The position numbers and the translations under genes were made by a program. 64,000 bases of DNA, taken from NCBI RefSeq assembly GCF_001261775.1, contig NZ_LN868537.1, positions 620,001 through 684,000 of the forward strand. The letters are read 5' to 3'. Below the pieces are notes generated by a model. It was not told the origin of the DNA and did no database searches. It worked only from the letters and a program-made list of their open reading frames with translations. Of this stretch, positions 20,294 through 27,950 are shown piece after piece. This DNA is from Anaeromassilibacillus senegalensis (lineage in GTDB: Bacteria > Bacillota > Clostridia > Oscillospirales > Acutalibacteraceae). Position 1 is the stretch's first letter. Each line of letters opens with the position of its first letter.

Positions 20294-20297
20294 TTAT
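20178..20297. repeat. Dispersed direct repeat, copy B (~120 bp)
   Basis: Same blocks as copy A in the same order: ATTTTTTATTGCA, ACGCAACAAAAAATGG, GTGGCTTTCCTGTTG, CGGAATCAGCTATTTTTTAT. Its right end runs into the stop codon of the zinc-ribbon gene (20294-20296), so that gene ends inside the repeat boundary. Confidence 0.75.
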
Positions 20298-20773
20298 GAA
20301 TAAAGCAGCGATTTCAGCCACTCTGCCGCTGTGTCTGTGATGGAAACCACTGCCCAGATCAGTAAAATAAAAAGCACCACTGAAACTGCGCGCCAGAAAA
20401 ACCGTTTGCGCGGGCTCATTTCAGCAGTTTCTTTTCCATCCGGCGCGGTGACTTCCGAATGGGTGACGCCGATGCTCTGCATCAAGTCGATGGCTTCCTG
20501 CAGCCTGCCGTAGGGAACAAAGATGTTTTTATTGCTGATTCCGCCTTTGCCCGCATAAGCAGACGCAATGCCTTCCAAACCGCAGACGCGCTCTTCATGC
20601 GGGATCTGCTCTTCGTCCAGCGCAGCTGCAATTTGATTACACTTTGTCTCCGTTGCGGTCATCAGCATGACCGGGTCTTCGGCCTGCGCTTCGCGCAGCT
20701 TTCTTTTTCCACAGGCCGGGCAGCGTCCGCCCTCTTTCACCAATACCTGACAGCTGGAACAATACAGCATCAT
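20294..20773 (-). CDS. Zinc-ribbon membrane protein with DUF2007-like middle
   Basis: A 159-residue protein. An N-terminal zinc ribbon has CSSC and CPAC (residues 5-21). The middle segment (MLMTATETKCNQIAAALDEEQIPHE) resembles DUF2007-type signal-transducing domains, with an ISNKNIFVPYGRLQEAIDLM block. One C-terminal transmembrane helix (RAVSVVLFILLIWAVVSI) follows. Function unknown. The 3-prime end coincides with a dispersed repeat, so the last few residues (LLYS) may have been altered by repeat insertion. Confidence 0.75.
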   Translation of the reverse strand: MMLYCSSCQVLVKEGGRCPACGKRKLREAQAEDPVMLMTATETKCNQIAAALDEEQIPHEERVCGLEGIASAYAGKGGISNKNIFVPYGRLQEAIDLMQSIGVTHSEVTAPDGKETAEMSPRKRFFWRAVSVVLFILLIWAVVSITDTAAEWLKSLLYS

Positions 20774-20851
20774 TTTTCACATCCAATCTTTTCCCAATCA
20801 TAGCATATTTGCGCCCTCTTTTGCAATCCCCATTCTGTTCAGCTGCAAGTG

Positions 20852-21424
20852 TCAGAAAAAGACAGGCTGCGGCTGCTCCCCTTTCAGCGCCGCCAATGCC
20901 GCGGGCAGCAGTTGGGTAAAATCAGAAACCAGAGAATACGGCTTCTTTATTGGATCGTCTTCAGACATAGGCACAAAATACACATTTTTTGTGTTGAGAA
21001 GCTTCCCGATGTTTTGTGCCGAAGCAGCGAGCGCATCGTTTGTCGCCGGGGCTAGCAGAACCGGACGGCCGATCCGCAGGTTGGATTTTACCGCCATGGT
21101 AACAGGCGTATCCGTAATCCCGTTGGCTAGCTTTGCCAGCGTATTGCCGGTACAGGGCGCCACAATCATCAGGTCAACCATCTTCTTAGGCCCGATCGGT
21201 TCGGCGCCGACAATGGTCTGAATCAGTTTTCTGCCACAGATTTCTTCAATCTCCTGGATAAAGTCATCCGCCTTGCCAAATCGGGTATCGGTCTTTGCCG
21301 CATTATAAGACATAATCGGAACCAGATTGTACCCCTGTTCCGCAAGAAATTTCATCTGCTCCAGCGACTTGGAAAAGGTACAGAACGAGCCGCACAAAGC
21401 ATAGCCAAATGTTATATCGTTCAA
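20852..21424 (-). CDS. dpaB: Dipicolinate synthase subunit B
   Basis: The flavoprotein-like subunit of dipicolinate synthase (SpoVFB), which with DpaA makes the spore-core chelator dipicolinic acid from a lysine-pathway intermediate in the mother cell. Flavoprotein-family features include YALCGSFCTF near the start, VAPCTGNTLAKLANGITD and LLAPATNDAL. The best start is TTG 21424 with GAGGAG at 7 nt; an in-frame GTG at 21433 overlaps the DpaA stop. It is transcribed with dpaA immediately upstream. Confidence 0.95.
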   Translation of the reverse strand: MNDITFGYALCGSFCTFSKSLEQMKFLAEQGYNLVPIMSYNAAKTDTRFGKADDFIQEIEEICGRKLIQTIVGAEPIGPKKMVDLMIVAPCTGNTLAKLANGITDTPVTMAVKSNLRIGRPVLLAPATNDALAASAQNIGKLLNTKNVYFVPMSEDDPIKKPYSLVSDFTQLLPAALAALKGEQPQPVFF

Positions 21425-21429
21425 AGCGT

Positions 21430-22290
21430 TCACTCCTCTATAATATGATAAATGGTATTTTTAATGATATCTCCTGCCGCCTTCGGCGCTACGCGCCCCG
21501 GAAGAGACAGTGCTTTAATTGCCTGAATTCCCAGCTTTTCTGCCGCTTCATAATCAACGCCGCCCGGCGCGGAAGCAAGATCGATCAGAATGGTCCCCTG
21601 TCGTGCCTTGGAAAGCGTTCTGCGATTGAAAACCAGAGCGGGAACCGTATTGAAAATCAGGTCGTATTGGTCCCTGTCGCAAATATCGTCCGTTTTAATC
21701 GACCGATAGCCATAGGACTCAATCCATGCAAAGTCACTGGGTTTGCGTGCGCTGACCGTTACATTAGCGCCGATCCCCCGGAGCATCCACGCAAGAATCT
21801 TACCAATGCGGCCAAAACCGACCACCAGACAGTTGCTGCCGTTGATGGTGCCGGGGAACTCCCGCATGGCGATTTCCAACGCGCCTTCCGCTGTGGGAAC
21901 GGTATTGCGCACGGTAAACTCTTCACGGATATAGTAATCATAGGTATCGATGCTGTCCCAAAGCTCGCTTGTCAAAAACAGCTTTCCCATCATGCCGCCG
22001 AACACCTGTTTATGGCACATATATTCAGCAAATTGATCGTCCAGGAGAATCCGGTTCTCACTGTATTGCACGTTCAGGTATTTTCCATCCGTTGTTACGG
22101 GCAACGGCAGGATAATATTTTCACATCTGGCGGCAAGCTCCTCCAGCTCAACCTTTTTCACACCTTTTGAAAAATCCACGGTGTCAAAGCCGAGTGTGTA
22201 TACGGTATATCCGTCCGAGGCAATGGATTCGGCCAACGCGATTTGCCGCCGGTCGCCGCCGATCACACCAAAATTATTAGTATCAATCAT
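21430..22290 (-). CDS. dpaA: Dipicolinate synthase subunit A
   Basis: The 286-residue NAD(P)-binding subunit of dipicolinate synthase (SpoVFA). The N-terminal FGVIGGDRRQIALAESI and the central Rossmann VVGFGRIGKILAWMLRGIGANV are as in the family. It forms an operon with dpaB. GGAGG lies 8 nt before the ATG. A sigma-K-like promoter is visible about 60 bp upstream (22350-22376), in keeping with mother-cell expression known for this operon in Bacillus. Confidence 0.96.
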   Translation of the reverse strand: MIDTNNFGVIGGDRRQIALAESIASDGYTVYTLGFDTVDFSKGVKKVELEELAARCENIILPLPVTTDGKYLNVQYSENRILLDDQFAEYMCHKQVFGGMMGKLFLTSELWDSIDTYDYYIREEFTVRNTVPTAEGALEIAMREFPGTINGSNCLVVGFGRIGKILAWMLRGIGANVTVSARKPSDFAWIESYGYRSIKTDDICDRDQYDLIFNTVPALVFNRRTLSKARQGTILIDLASAPGGVDYEAAEKLGIQAIKALSLPGRVAPKAAGDIIKNTIYHIIEE

Positions 22291-22349
22291 TTTGAAAACC
22301 TCCAGTACTCGCTGAACCGCGTTCTCTATGGGAAAACATGGCTGTACCC

Positions 22350-22376
22350 TATAGTATGGAAATTTTTACGCTGTGT
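22350..22376 (-). promoter_or_regulatory. Sigma-K-type promoter of dpaAB
   Basis: On the minus strand, AC, then 16 nt, then CATACTATA matches the sigma-K pattern (AC, 16-17 nt, CATANNNTA). It lies about 60 bp upstream of the dpaA start. Confidence 0.6.
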
Positions 22377-22421
22377 GATTATCCTGTGCAAATAAAAGGG
22401 ACAGTGTCAAAACGCAAATTT

Positions 22422-22441
22422 TTCTTGAAAATATTCAAGAA
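22422..22441. promoter_or_regulatory. 20-bp palindrome upstream of murC
   Basis: TTCTTGAA and TTCAAGAA flank 4 nt, just upstream of a TATAAT (22469-22474) in the murC promoter region. This is operator-like symmetry; the cognate protein is unknown. Confidence 0.5.
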
Positions 22442-22532
22442 ATTGTTTATTCTTTTTGGGATTTGCAATATAATAAATTAGTTATGGAAAACACAGATTG
22501 CACTTCAATTGACCATGAAGGAGACATATAGA

Positions 22533-23915
22533 ATGGATTGTAAGGATATTTTATCTCAGGTAAAGAGGATTCACTTTGTCGGTATCGGCGGTTCCGGCAT
22601 GTGCCCGATCGCGGAAATCCTGCATCACAAGGGCTATGAACTCACCGGCTCTGATACCAACGAGTCCGATACATTGCAGCGTATCCGTTCGTATCAAATC
22701 CCCGTCACTATGGGACATAAGCCGGAAAACGTGGGCAGCGCGGAACTGGTGGTATATACCGCGGCTGTCAAACAGGACAATCCGGAATTGGTTGCAGCGC
22801 ACGAAAAAGGGATTCCCACCGTGGAGCGTTCAGAAATGCTCGGCATGGTGACAAAGCGTTATCCCAACACCGTCGCGGTATCCGGCACACATGGAAAAAC
22901 CACCACCACCGCGCTGATTACACAGATTTTTGTCAACGCCGGAATCGATCCTTCCGCGATTATCGGCGGTAAACTGCCGTTTATCGGCGGCAACGGACGT
23001 GTCGGAAAATCCGATACCATTGTGTGCGAAGCCTGCGAATATGTGGATACCTTTTTGCACCTGCATCCGGCAATCTCCGTTATTTTGAACGTGGACGCCG
23101 ACCATCTCGACTATTTTAAAAACCTGGATAATATCATAAAATCCTTCCGTCAGTTTGCCATGCAGACTTCACAGCTTCTTGTGATCAACGGTGACGACGT
23201 AAATTCCCGCAAAGCAGTTGAAGGGCTCACTCACGCGCAAATTCTGACCTTTGGCCTGGACGCGCAAAACGATTATTACGCGGTCAACCTTGCCGACACC
23301 AAACAGGCCTGTGAAAAATTTACGGTGATGAAGCGCGGCGAGAAGCTTTGTGACGTGAATCTGAGCATTCCCGGCAAGCACAACATTTACAACGCACTGG
23401 CCGCGGTTGCAACAGCCGATTACCTGGGCGTTGCACCCGCCTGCATTGCGGAGAGCCTGCACCAGTTTACCGGCGTACACCGCCGCTTCGAGGTACTCGG
23501 CAATTTCGGTGGAGTCACGGTTGCCGACGACTTTGCGCACCACCCCACGGAATTGACCGCTACGCTGACCGCCGCCATGAACATGGGATACCGGCAGGTC
23601 TGGGCCGTATTCCAGCCGCACACCTATTCCCGTACCTCCATGCTGCTGGACGATTTCGCAAAAGCGCTCTCTATTCCGGATCACGCAGTTCTCTCCGAAA
23701 TCCTGGCAGTGCGGGAAGTCAACACCTATAACATCTATGCAAAGGATCTTGCAGAAAAAGTCCCCGGTTGTGTATGGTTCCCTACCTTTGAGGAAATTGC
23801 AGAATATGTGATGGCACATGCGCAGGAAAAAGACCTGATTTTGACTCTGGGCGGCGGAGACGTTTACAAATGTGCAAACCTGATTGTCCGCAAATATCAG
23901 GAAAAAGGCCTGTAA
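22533..23915 (+). CDS. murC: UDP-N-acetylmuramate--L-alanine ligase
   Basis: MurC adds L-alanine to UDP-MurNAc in cytoplasmic peptidoglycan precursor synthesis. The 460-residue protein has the UDP-binding VGIGGSGMCPIA near residue 15, the ATP loop SGTHGKTTTT near residue 112, central ENP-ligase residues (ACEYVDTFLHL, NVDADHLDY), and the C-terminal FAHHPTEL. AAGGAG is placed well for ATG 22533; the upstream in-frame ATG 22509 has no ribosome site. It stands alone facing dpaAB rather than inside a division cluster, and ends at a strong terminator. Confidence 0.97.
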   Translation: MDCKDILSQVKRIHFVGIGGSGMCPIAEILHHKGYELTGSDTNESDTLQRIRSYQIPVTMGHKPENVGSAELVVYTAAVKQDNPELVAAHEKGIPTVERSEMLGMVTKRYPNTVAVSGTHGKTTTTALITQIFVNAGIDPSAIIGGKLPFIGGNGRVGKSDTIVCEACEYVDTFLHLHPAISVILNVDADHLDYFKNLDNIIKSFRQFAMQTSQLLVINGDDVNSRKAVEGLTHAQILTFGLDAQNDYYAVNLADTKQACEKFTVMKRGEKLCDVNLSIPGKHNIYNALAAVATADYLGVAPACIAESLHQFTGVHRRFEVLGNFGGVTVADDFAHHPTELTATLTAAMNMGYRQVWAVFQPHTYSRTSMLLDDFAKALSIPDHAVLSEILAVREVNTYNIYAKDLAEKVPGCVWFPTFEEIAEYVMAHAQEKDLILTLGGGDVYKCANLIVRKYQEKGL

Positions 23916-23942
23916 GTTGGTTTACCGTAAACCTTAGACCGT

Positions 23943-23989
23943 AAAAAAGCTGAATCCCAGCCAATGAATGGTTCGGATTCAGCTTTTTA
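23943..23989 (+). terminator. Intrinsic terminator of murC
   Basis: A 14-bp stem AAAAAGCTGAATCC/GGATTCAGCTTTTT is followed by ATTTTTAC. It also reads as a terminator for the convergent gene at 23993. Confidence 0.92.
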
Positions 23990-23992
23990 TTT

Positions 23993-24379
23993 TTACAATA
24001 ACTTTAACCATTTCTTTTGTCGATGTGCGTAAAAGTATTTTGCCCACAGATAGACAAAAGGAGTTTTCCACCCGGCATATAGCTCCACTTCGTCTATATA
24101 TTCTGTTTTATCTCTTTCAATTTCTCTCAAAATTATTTGATGGTTCCAAACGGGAACATGCACGTTTGCCTCCTTTGTATAAACTTCGTACGATTCCTTT
24201 TGCAATTGTACCACATGAATCGTATGTATTCCAAAGGAGACCAGGCAAAAGAGCCTAAAATGAAACTGAAAAGTTTTGCCTTCTTCCCAGATAAAATCAC
24301 TTGCGCTATCCAGTGGTGAAAAAGAAGCAAAACGCTTTGCGATATATTGCAACGTGGTAAGTTGCTGCACTTTTCCCAT
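23993..24379 (-). CDS. Conserved hypothetical, SRPBCC-like
   Basis: A 128-residue protein I cannot name with confidence. The central stretch (HTIHVVQLQKES, then VWNHQIILREIE) and the end (TEYIDEVELYAGWKTPFVYL, then FYAHRQKKW) resemble small SRPBCC/START-fold proteins of Firmicutes. No signal peptide or membrane helix. The ribosome site is weak. It is convergent with murC and shares its terminator. Confidence 0.6.
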   Translation of the reverse strand: MGKVQQLTTLQYIAKRFASFSPLDSASDFIWEEGKTFQFHFRLFCLVSFGIHTIHVVQLQKESYEVYTKEANVHVPVWNHQIILREIERDKTEYIDEVELYAGWKTPFVYLWAKYFYAHRQKKWLKLL

Positions 24380-24449
24380 ACCACATTCCGTGATACAGGA
24401 AAAACAGATTTTTTTAGTATGATTTTGTGTTTCATTCTTTATCTTTTCT

Positions 24450-24899
24450 TTACAATTTCATTTGTACCGATGCGTTTTTTGCGGCAGACAATCGCTCCAT
24501 GGTCTGCCGGATCGCTTTAAGCGCCTCCTCTGGATCATCGATTGAGCTGACCGTCCGTTCCATTGGACACGGCCCGGTTCCCGCACGGTTCATAATCTGC
24601 TTTATTATCGTTTGGCAATTGGCTTCTATGCCATGGCATGTAAATATCGCAAGGGCAGTTTCCGTCATAACCGGAGCAAACACCCGTTTTACACCTGCCA
24701 GCGCAAACAACAGCGCCGCTGCCTTCCCTACAATCTTATCCGCAGCGGAAAAACCTCGCAAATCAACGCCAGAGGTAATCCAACCGACGAGCGGCGCTAC
24801 CCCGCGCTTTTCACTTGCATAAAGGACATCCCCTTTGCACAAAACGCAGGTATGCCTGTTTTCTTCCAGCAGCCGGATGGCGTTTTCCCAATCATTCAT
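24450..24899 (-). CDS. DUF1893 family protein
   Basis: A 149-residue protein of the DUF1893 family. The conserved N-terminal pattern is CVLCKGDVLYASEKRGVAPL, followed by FSAADKIVGKAAALLFALAG and GIEANCQTIIKQIMNR. Members are found widely in gut anaerobes with unknown function; the fold is related to cytidine-deaminase-like proteins, but this member shows no complete zinc site. AGGAG lies 11 nt before the ATG. It is a single-gene unit. Confidence 0.85.
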   Translation of the reverse strand: MNDWENAIRLLEENRHTCVLCKGDVLYASEKRGVAPLVGWITSGVDLRGFSAADKIVGKAAALLFALAGVKRVFAPVMTETALAIFTCHGIEANCQTIIKQIMNRAGTGPCPMERTVSSIDDPEEALKAIRQTMERLSAAKNASVQMKL

Positions 24900-25058
24900 C
24901 GCGTCTGATTCTCCTATTCGCTTCTACTTTTGTCTCAGAGTATCGTGCAGCGGCGGACGACAACATGCATGTATTTGTGCTTTCCCCGCCATAATTAAAA
25001 ACCGCTAAATGCATCATACGTCTTTTGCCAGGATAATGCAACGAAAGCAACCTGGAAT

Positions 25059-25499
25059 TTACCGCTCCCTTTTCAAATACACCATGTCCACCAATTGTAT
25101 CCCATCTTCAAATATCAGATGGTCGTAATGATCTACAAAAAAGTTCTTTACTCTGTGAGATTCTGTAAAGCCGCAGCTTTTATAAAAAGAAAGAGCCGAA
25201 GGGCAGTCTCCGGTTCCGACAAACAAAACATTGCAGTCGGGATATTGGGAAAATAAAAATTCTATCAGATTTTTCCCATAGCCTTTTCGTTGATGCTCGG
25301 GCAAAACAGCGATGTTTTTAAGCTCGTAAACCCCATAGCCCTCATTGGTTATTACGCACTCAGCTTTTACTCCAGTATCATCCAAAACAAACATGTCACC
25401 GTTATCCAGATACTTATCCACCATATCTTCCTGTTCATCAGCCAACAAGAGCAAATCAATATAGGCTTTCTTGTCGCCGACAACTTTTGTTATTTCCAC
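25059..25499 (-). CDS. GNAT family N-acetyltransferase
   Basis: A 146-residue GNAT enzyme with ELKNIAVLPEHQRKGYGKNL as the acetyl-CoA loop and ALSFYKSCGF near the C-terminus. The best start is GTG 25499 (VEITKVVG), with AGGAG 8 nt upstream; the frame is open for 20 further codons upstream, but without support. Substrate unknown; the C-terminal DHLIFEDGIQLVDMVYL resembles a common clostridial subgroup. Confidence 0.85.
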   Translation of the reverse strand: MEITKVVGDKKAYIDLLLLADEQEDMVDKYLDNGDMFVLDDTGVKAECVITNEGYGVYELKNIAVLPEHQRKGYGKNLIEFLFSQYPDCNVLFVGTGDCPSALSFYKSCGFTESHRVKNFFVDHYDHLIFEDGIQLVDMVYLKRER

Positions 25500-25983
25500 T
25501 ATTTCATCTCCTCTATAAAATGGATTTTTTATGATATTGCGTCTTGGGTTTTTTAACATGGGCCAGATTCAGGGCATTTTACAACCTGTTGGCCCTCCGA
25601 ATCACAAATCGGAAAGTGCTCTTCTGTTCTCTTTTACAGTATGATTGCGCTCAAAGTCCAGCAAACACTAAAAACGCAATCCGCTTCTGTTTTTTATGTG
25701 GAAAAGGGCCGTTGCAAAATACAAACTGCAACGGCCTCGGAAGCACAAAAGGTTCGTAAAGAACCGTATCACTCGTTCCACTCGCTCTTCTCAGGAAAAA
25801 AGTTTCGTTCTCTGTGGAGAACGACCAAAGGCGCCGCCTTTGGAAACCGCCGCTTTTCAGAAAAGCGGAAAAACACATTTTGTTCTACACCACAATCGAG
25901 TTTTACAACGCACCCTTTCTTAAAATATCTTCTGTCATGGCAGTCCTGTCTCTGCCCTGCAAAAAACATTTTATGATACGTTT
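25500..25983. other. Hairpin-rich intergenic region
   Basis: No gene is supported; open frames here lack ribosome sites and overlap on both strands. Five perfect inverted repeats follow one another between 25707 and 25868. Confidence 0.6.
25707..25868. repeat. Array of five perfect hairpins
   Basis: In order: GGCCGTTGCA/TGCAACGGCC (25707-25736), GGTTC/GAACC (25751-25765), CGTTCTC/GAGAACG (25806-25823), CCAAAGGCG/CGCCTTTGG with a single base between (25825-25843), and CCGCTTTT/AAAAGCGG (25850-25868). The first could terminate transcription; the close succession of the others is unusual. Confidence 0.7.
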
Positions 25984-27234
25984 TTACTCATAACGCAGGG
26001 CCTCAATTGGATCCAATTTTGCCGCTTTATTCGCCGGATAATATCCAAAGAACACGCCGATCATCATGGAGAAACCGACCGCTATGACAATGGATGCCAA
26101 CGATGGAACGGTGGGCGCCTGCATCAGCATGCCGCCCAGATACCCGAGTCCGGCGCCGACTAAAATACCCAGCGCGCCGCCGATGATACAGATAATCATG
26201 GATTCCACAATAAACTGCATACGGATTGCCCCGTCCGGCGCGCCAAGCGCCTTGCGGATGCCGATTTCCCGGGTACGCTCCGTAACGGATACCAGCATGA
26301 TATTCATAACGCCGATGCCGCCGACCAGCAGGGAAATACCGGCAATGACGGCAATCGCCATGGACATGGTTCCCATCATATCTTTTACCTGAGATACCAT
26401 GGAATCCATACTCTGTGCTTCCAAATGCATGGTTTTGTTCTTTGCATAGTACCGGTCGTTCAGATAGTCCGCGGACTCCTGCGCAAATGCCTGGTAATCG
26501 ATGCCCGGCGTCAGAGCCGCATAGAAATAATAGTATCCGGAAGGCGTAATATCCTGAATCCGGTAAGCCGTGGTCAATGGGATATAAATGGAGGTAGAAG
26601 AACCGCCGCTTCCCACCATAAAGCTGTTGGTTTGGTCCTTATACACACCGATCACTGTAAAGGTCAAACGCCCCATGGCATCGGTCTGTACCTGCACCTC
26701 CTGGCCAAGCACGTCCCCGTTCGGAAAAATCTTATCAGCCAAGGATTGTGCAATGACCGCAACGTACTTGCCTCGCTGTGTATCCGCTTCGCTGATAAAC
26801 CGCCCTTTTACCATATCCACCTGCAACCCGGTTGCGCCGCTCGCAAAGCCGTCATTGACGCCGCTCAAGCTGACTTTGGAGGTTTCATGAAACTTTGTAA
26901 TCTCACCGCTTCCAGCGCTTTCCTGCAGGGCGATTCCCAAGATATTGTCACCGAATCTGTTCACATAACTGTCCAGCATTTCGTCGGTGATGACATCTTT
27001 ATCGGAGTAATAATACGAGCCGGAATAGTCCCTGGGAGACACCTGCAGCGCAATGTTATTGACGCCCATACTCTCCATGGAGGAGCTGACGGTGGCTGTC
27101 ATAGACTCTCCGACTGAGGTGATTGCAATCACTGAGCCGATGCCGATGATGATGCCCAGCATGGTGAGCAGTGCACGCATCTTATTGGCTTTTAATCCGG
27201 CAACTGCCAGAAAGATGTTTTCAAACAGGCTCAT
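25984..27234 (-). CDS. ABC transporter permease, MacB/FtsX type
   Basis: A 416-residue MacB-type permease. TM1 is near residues 20-40 (MRALLTMLGIIIGIGSVIAI), a long extracytoplasmic MacB-PCD domain follows, then three C-terminal helices of the FtsX domain with the conserved ERTREIGIRKALGA loop. With the ATPase and the HlyD-like adaptor it would form a mechanotransmission exporter for peptides, antibiotics or lipids. The start codon overlaps the stop of the ATPase gene (ATGA). In Gram-positives such operons often give resistance to cell-envelope agents; no such link is visible here. Confidence 0.93.
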   Translation of the reverse strand: MSLFENIFLAVAGLKANKMRALLTMLGIIIGIGSVIAITSVGESMTATVSSSMESMGVNNIALQVSPRDYSGSYYYSDKDVITDEMLDSYVNRFGDNILGIALQESAGSGEITKFHETSKVSLSGVNDGFASGATGLQVDMVKGRFISEADTQRGKYVAVIAQSLADKIFPNGDVLGQEVQVQTDAMGRLTFTVIGVYKDQTNSFMVGSGGSSTSIYIPLTTAYRIQDITPSGYYYFYAALTPGIDYQAFAQESADYLNDRYYAKNKTMHLEAQSMDSMVSQVKDMMGTMSMAIAVIAGISLLVGGIGVMNIMLVSVTERTREIGIRKALGAPDGAIRMQFIVESMIICIIGGALGILVGAGLGYLGGMLMQAPTVPSLASIVIAVGFSMMIGVFFGYYPANKAAKLDPIEALRYE

Positions 27235-27950
27235 TCCACAGCCTCCGATCTCACATAAACATTGCCGCGCTCGCTTTCAATATTGCCGTCACGGATGGTG
27301 ATGATCCGTTCCGTTTCTTCCGCAAGCTCGGTGTTATGGGTGATCAGCACAATGGTCTTTCCCTGCTTCTCGTGCAGCTCGTGGAAGATGTCCATCACCA
27401 GTCTGCCGGTATGGCTGTCCAGTGCACCGGTCGGTTCGTCCGCCAAAATGATTGCAGGGTCGTTGGCCATTGCGCGCGCAATGGCGACCCTCTGTTTCTG
27501 GCCGCCGGAAAGCTCGTTGGGCATATGCTTGCGGCGTTCCTTCATTTCCACCATATTCAGCAGTTCTTTAGCACGTTTGCCGCGCTCCCGTTTGGAAAGA
27601 CCGCTGTAAAGCATCGGCAGCTCCACATTGCCCTGCGCGGTGGATCGCGGAATCAGATTAAAGGTCTGGAATACAAAACCAATTTTTTTGTTACGGATCT
27701 GGGATAGTTTCCGGCTGCTCATCTCGCTCATCGGAACGCCGTCCAGTATGTACTCCCCGGAGGTTGGACGATCCAATGCGCCGATGATATTCATCAGGGT
27801 GGATTTGCCGGAGCCAGACGCGCCAACGATGGAAACAAACTCCCCTTCATGAATGTCCAGATTAATACCATGCAGGATTTCCAGTTCATTCGGTGTCCCA
27901 ACATAGAAGGTTTTAATGATGTCCCGCATTTCAATCACTGTTTTACTCAT
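27231..27950 (-). CDS. ABC transporter ATP-binding protein, MacB/LolD type
   Basis: A 239-residue ATPase with Walker A GASGSGKST (about residue 43), Q-loop FVFQTFNLIPR, signature LSGGQKQRVAIARA, Walker B IILADEPTG and switch His in LITHN. The sequence type is that of MacB/LolD/YtrE-like ATPases serving FtsX-fold permeases. It overlaps the end of the adaptor gene and the start of the permease gene by a few bases each, so the three products are translationally coupled. Confidence 0.96.
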   Translation of the reverse strand: MSKTVIEMRDIIKTFYVGTPNELEILHGINLDIHEGEFVSIVGASGSGKSTLMNIIGALDRPTSGEYILDGVPMSEMSSRKLSQIRNKKIGFVFQTFNLIPRSTAQGNVELPMLYSGLSKRERGKRAKELLNMVEMKERRKHMPNELSGGQKQRVAIARAMANDPAIILADEPTGALDSHTGRLVMDIFHELHEKQGKTIVLITHNTELAEETERIITIRDGNIESERGNVYVRSEAVE

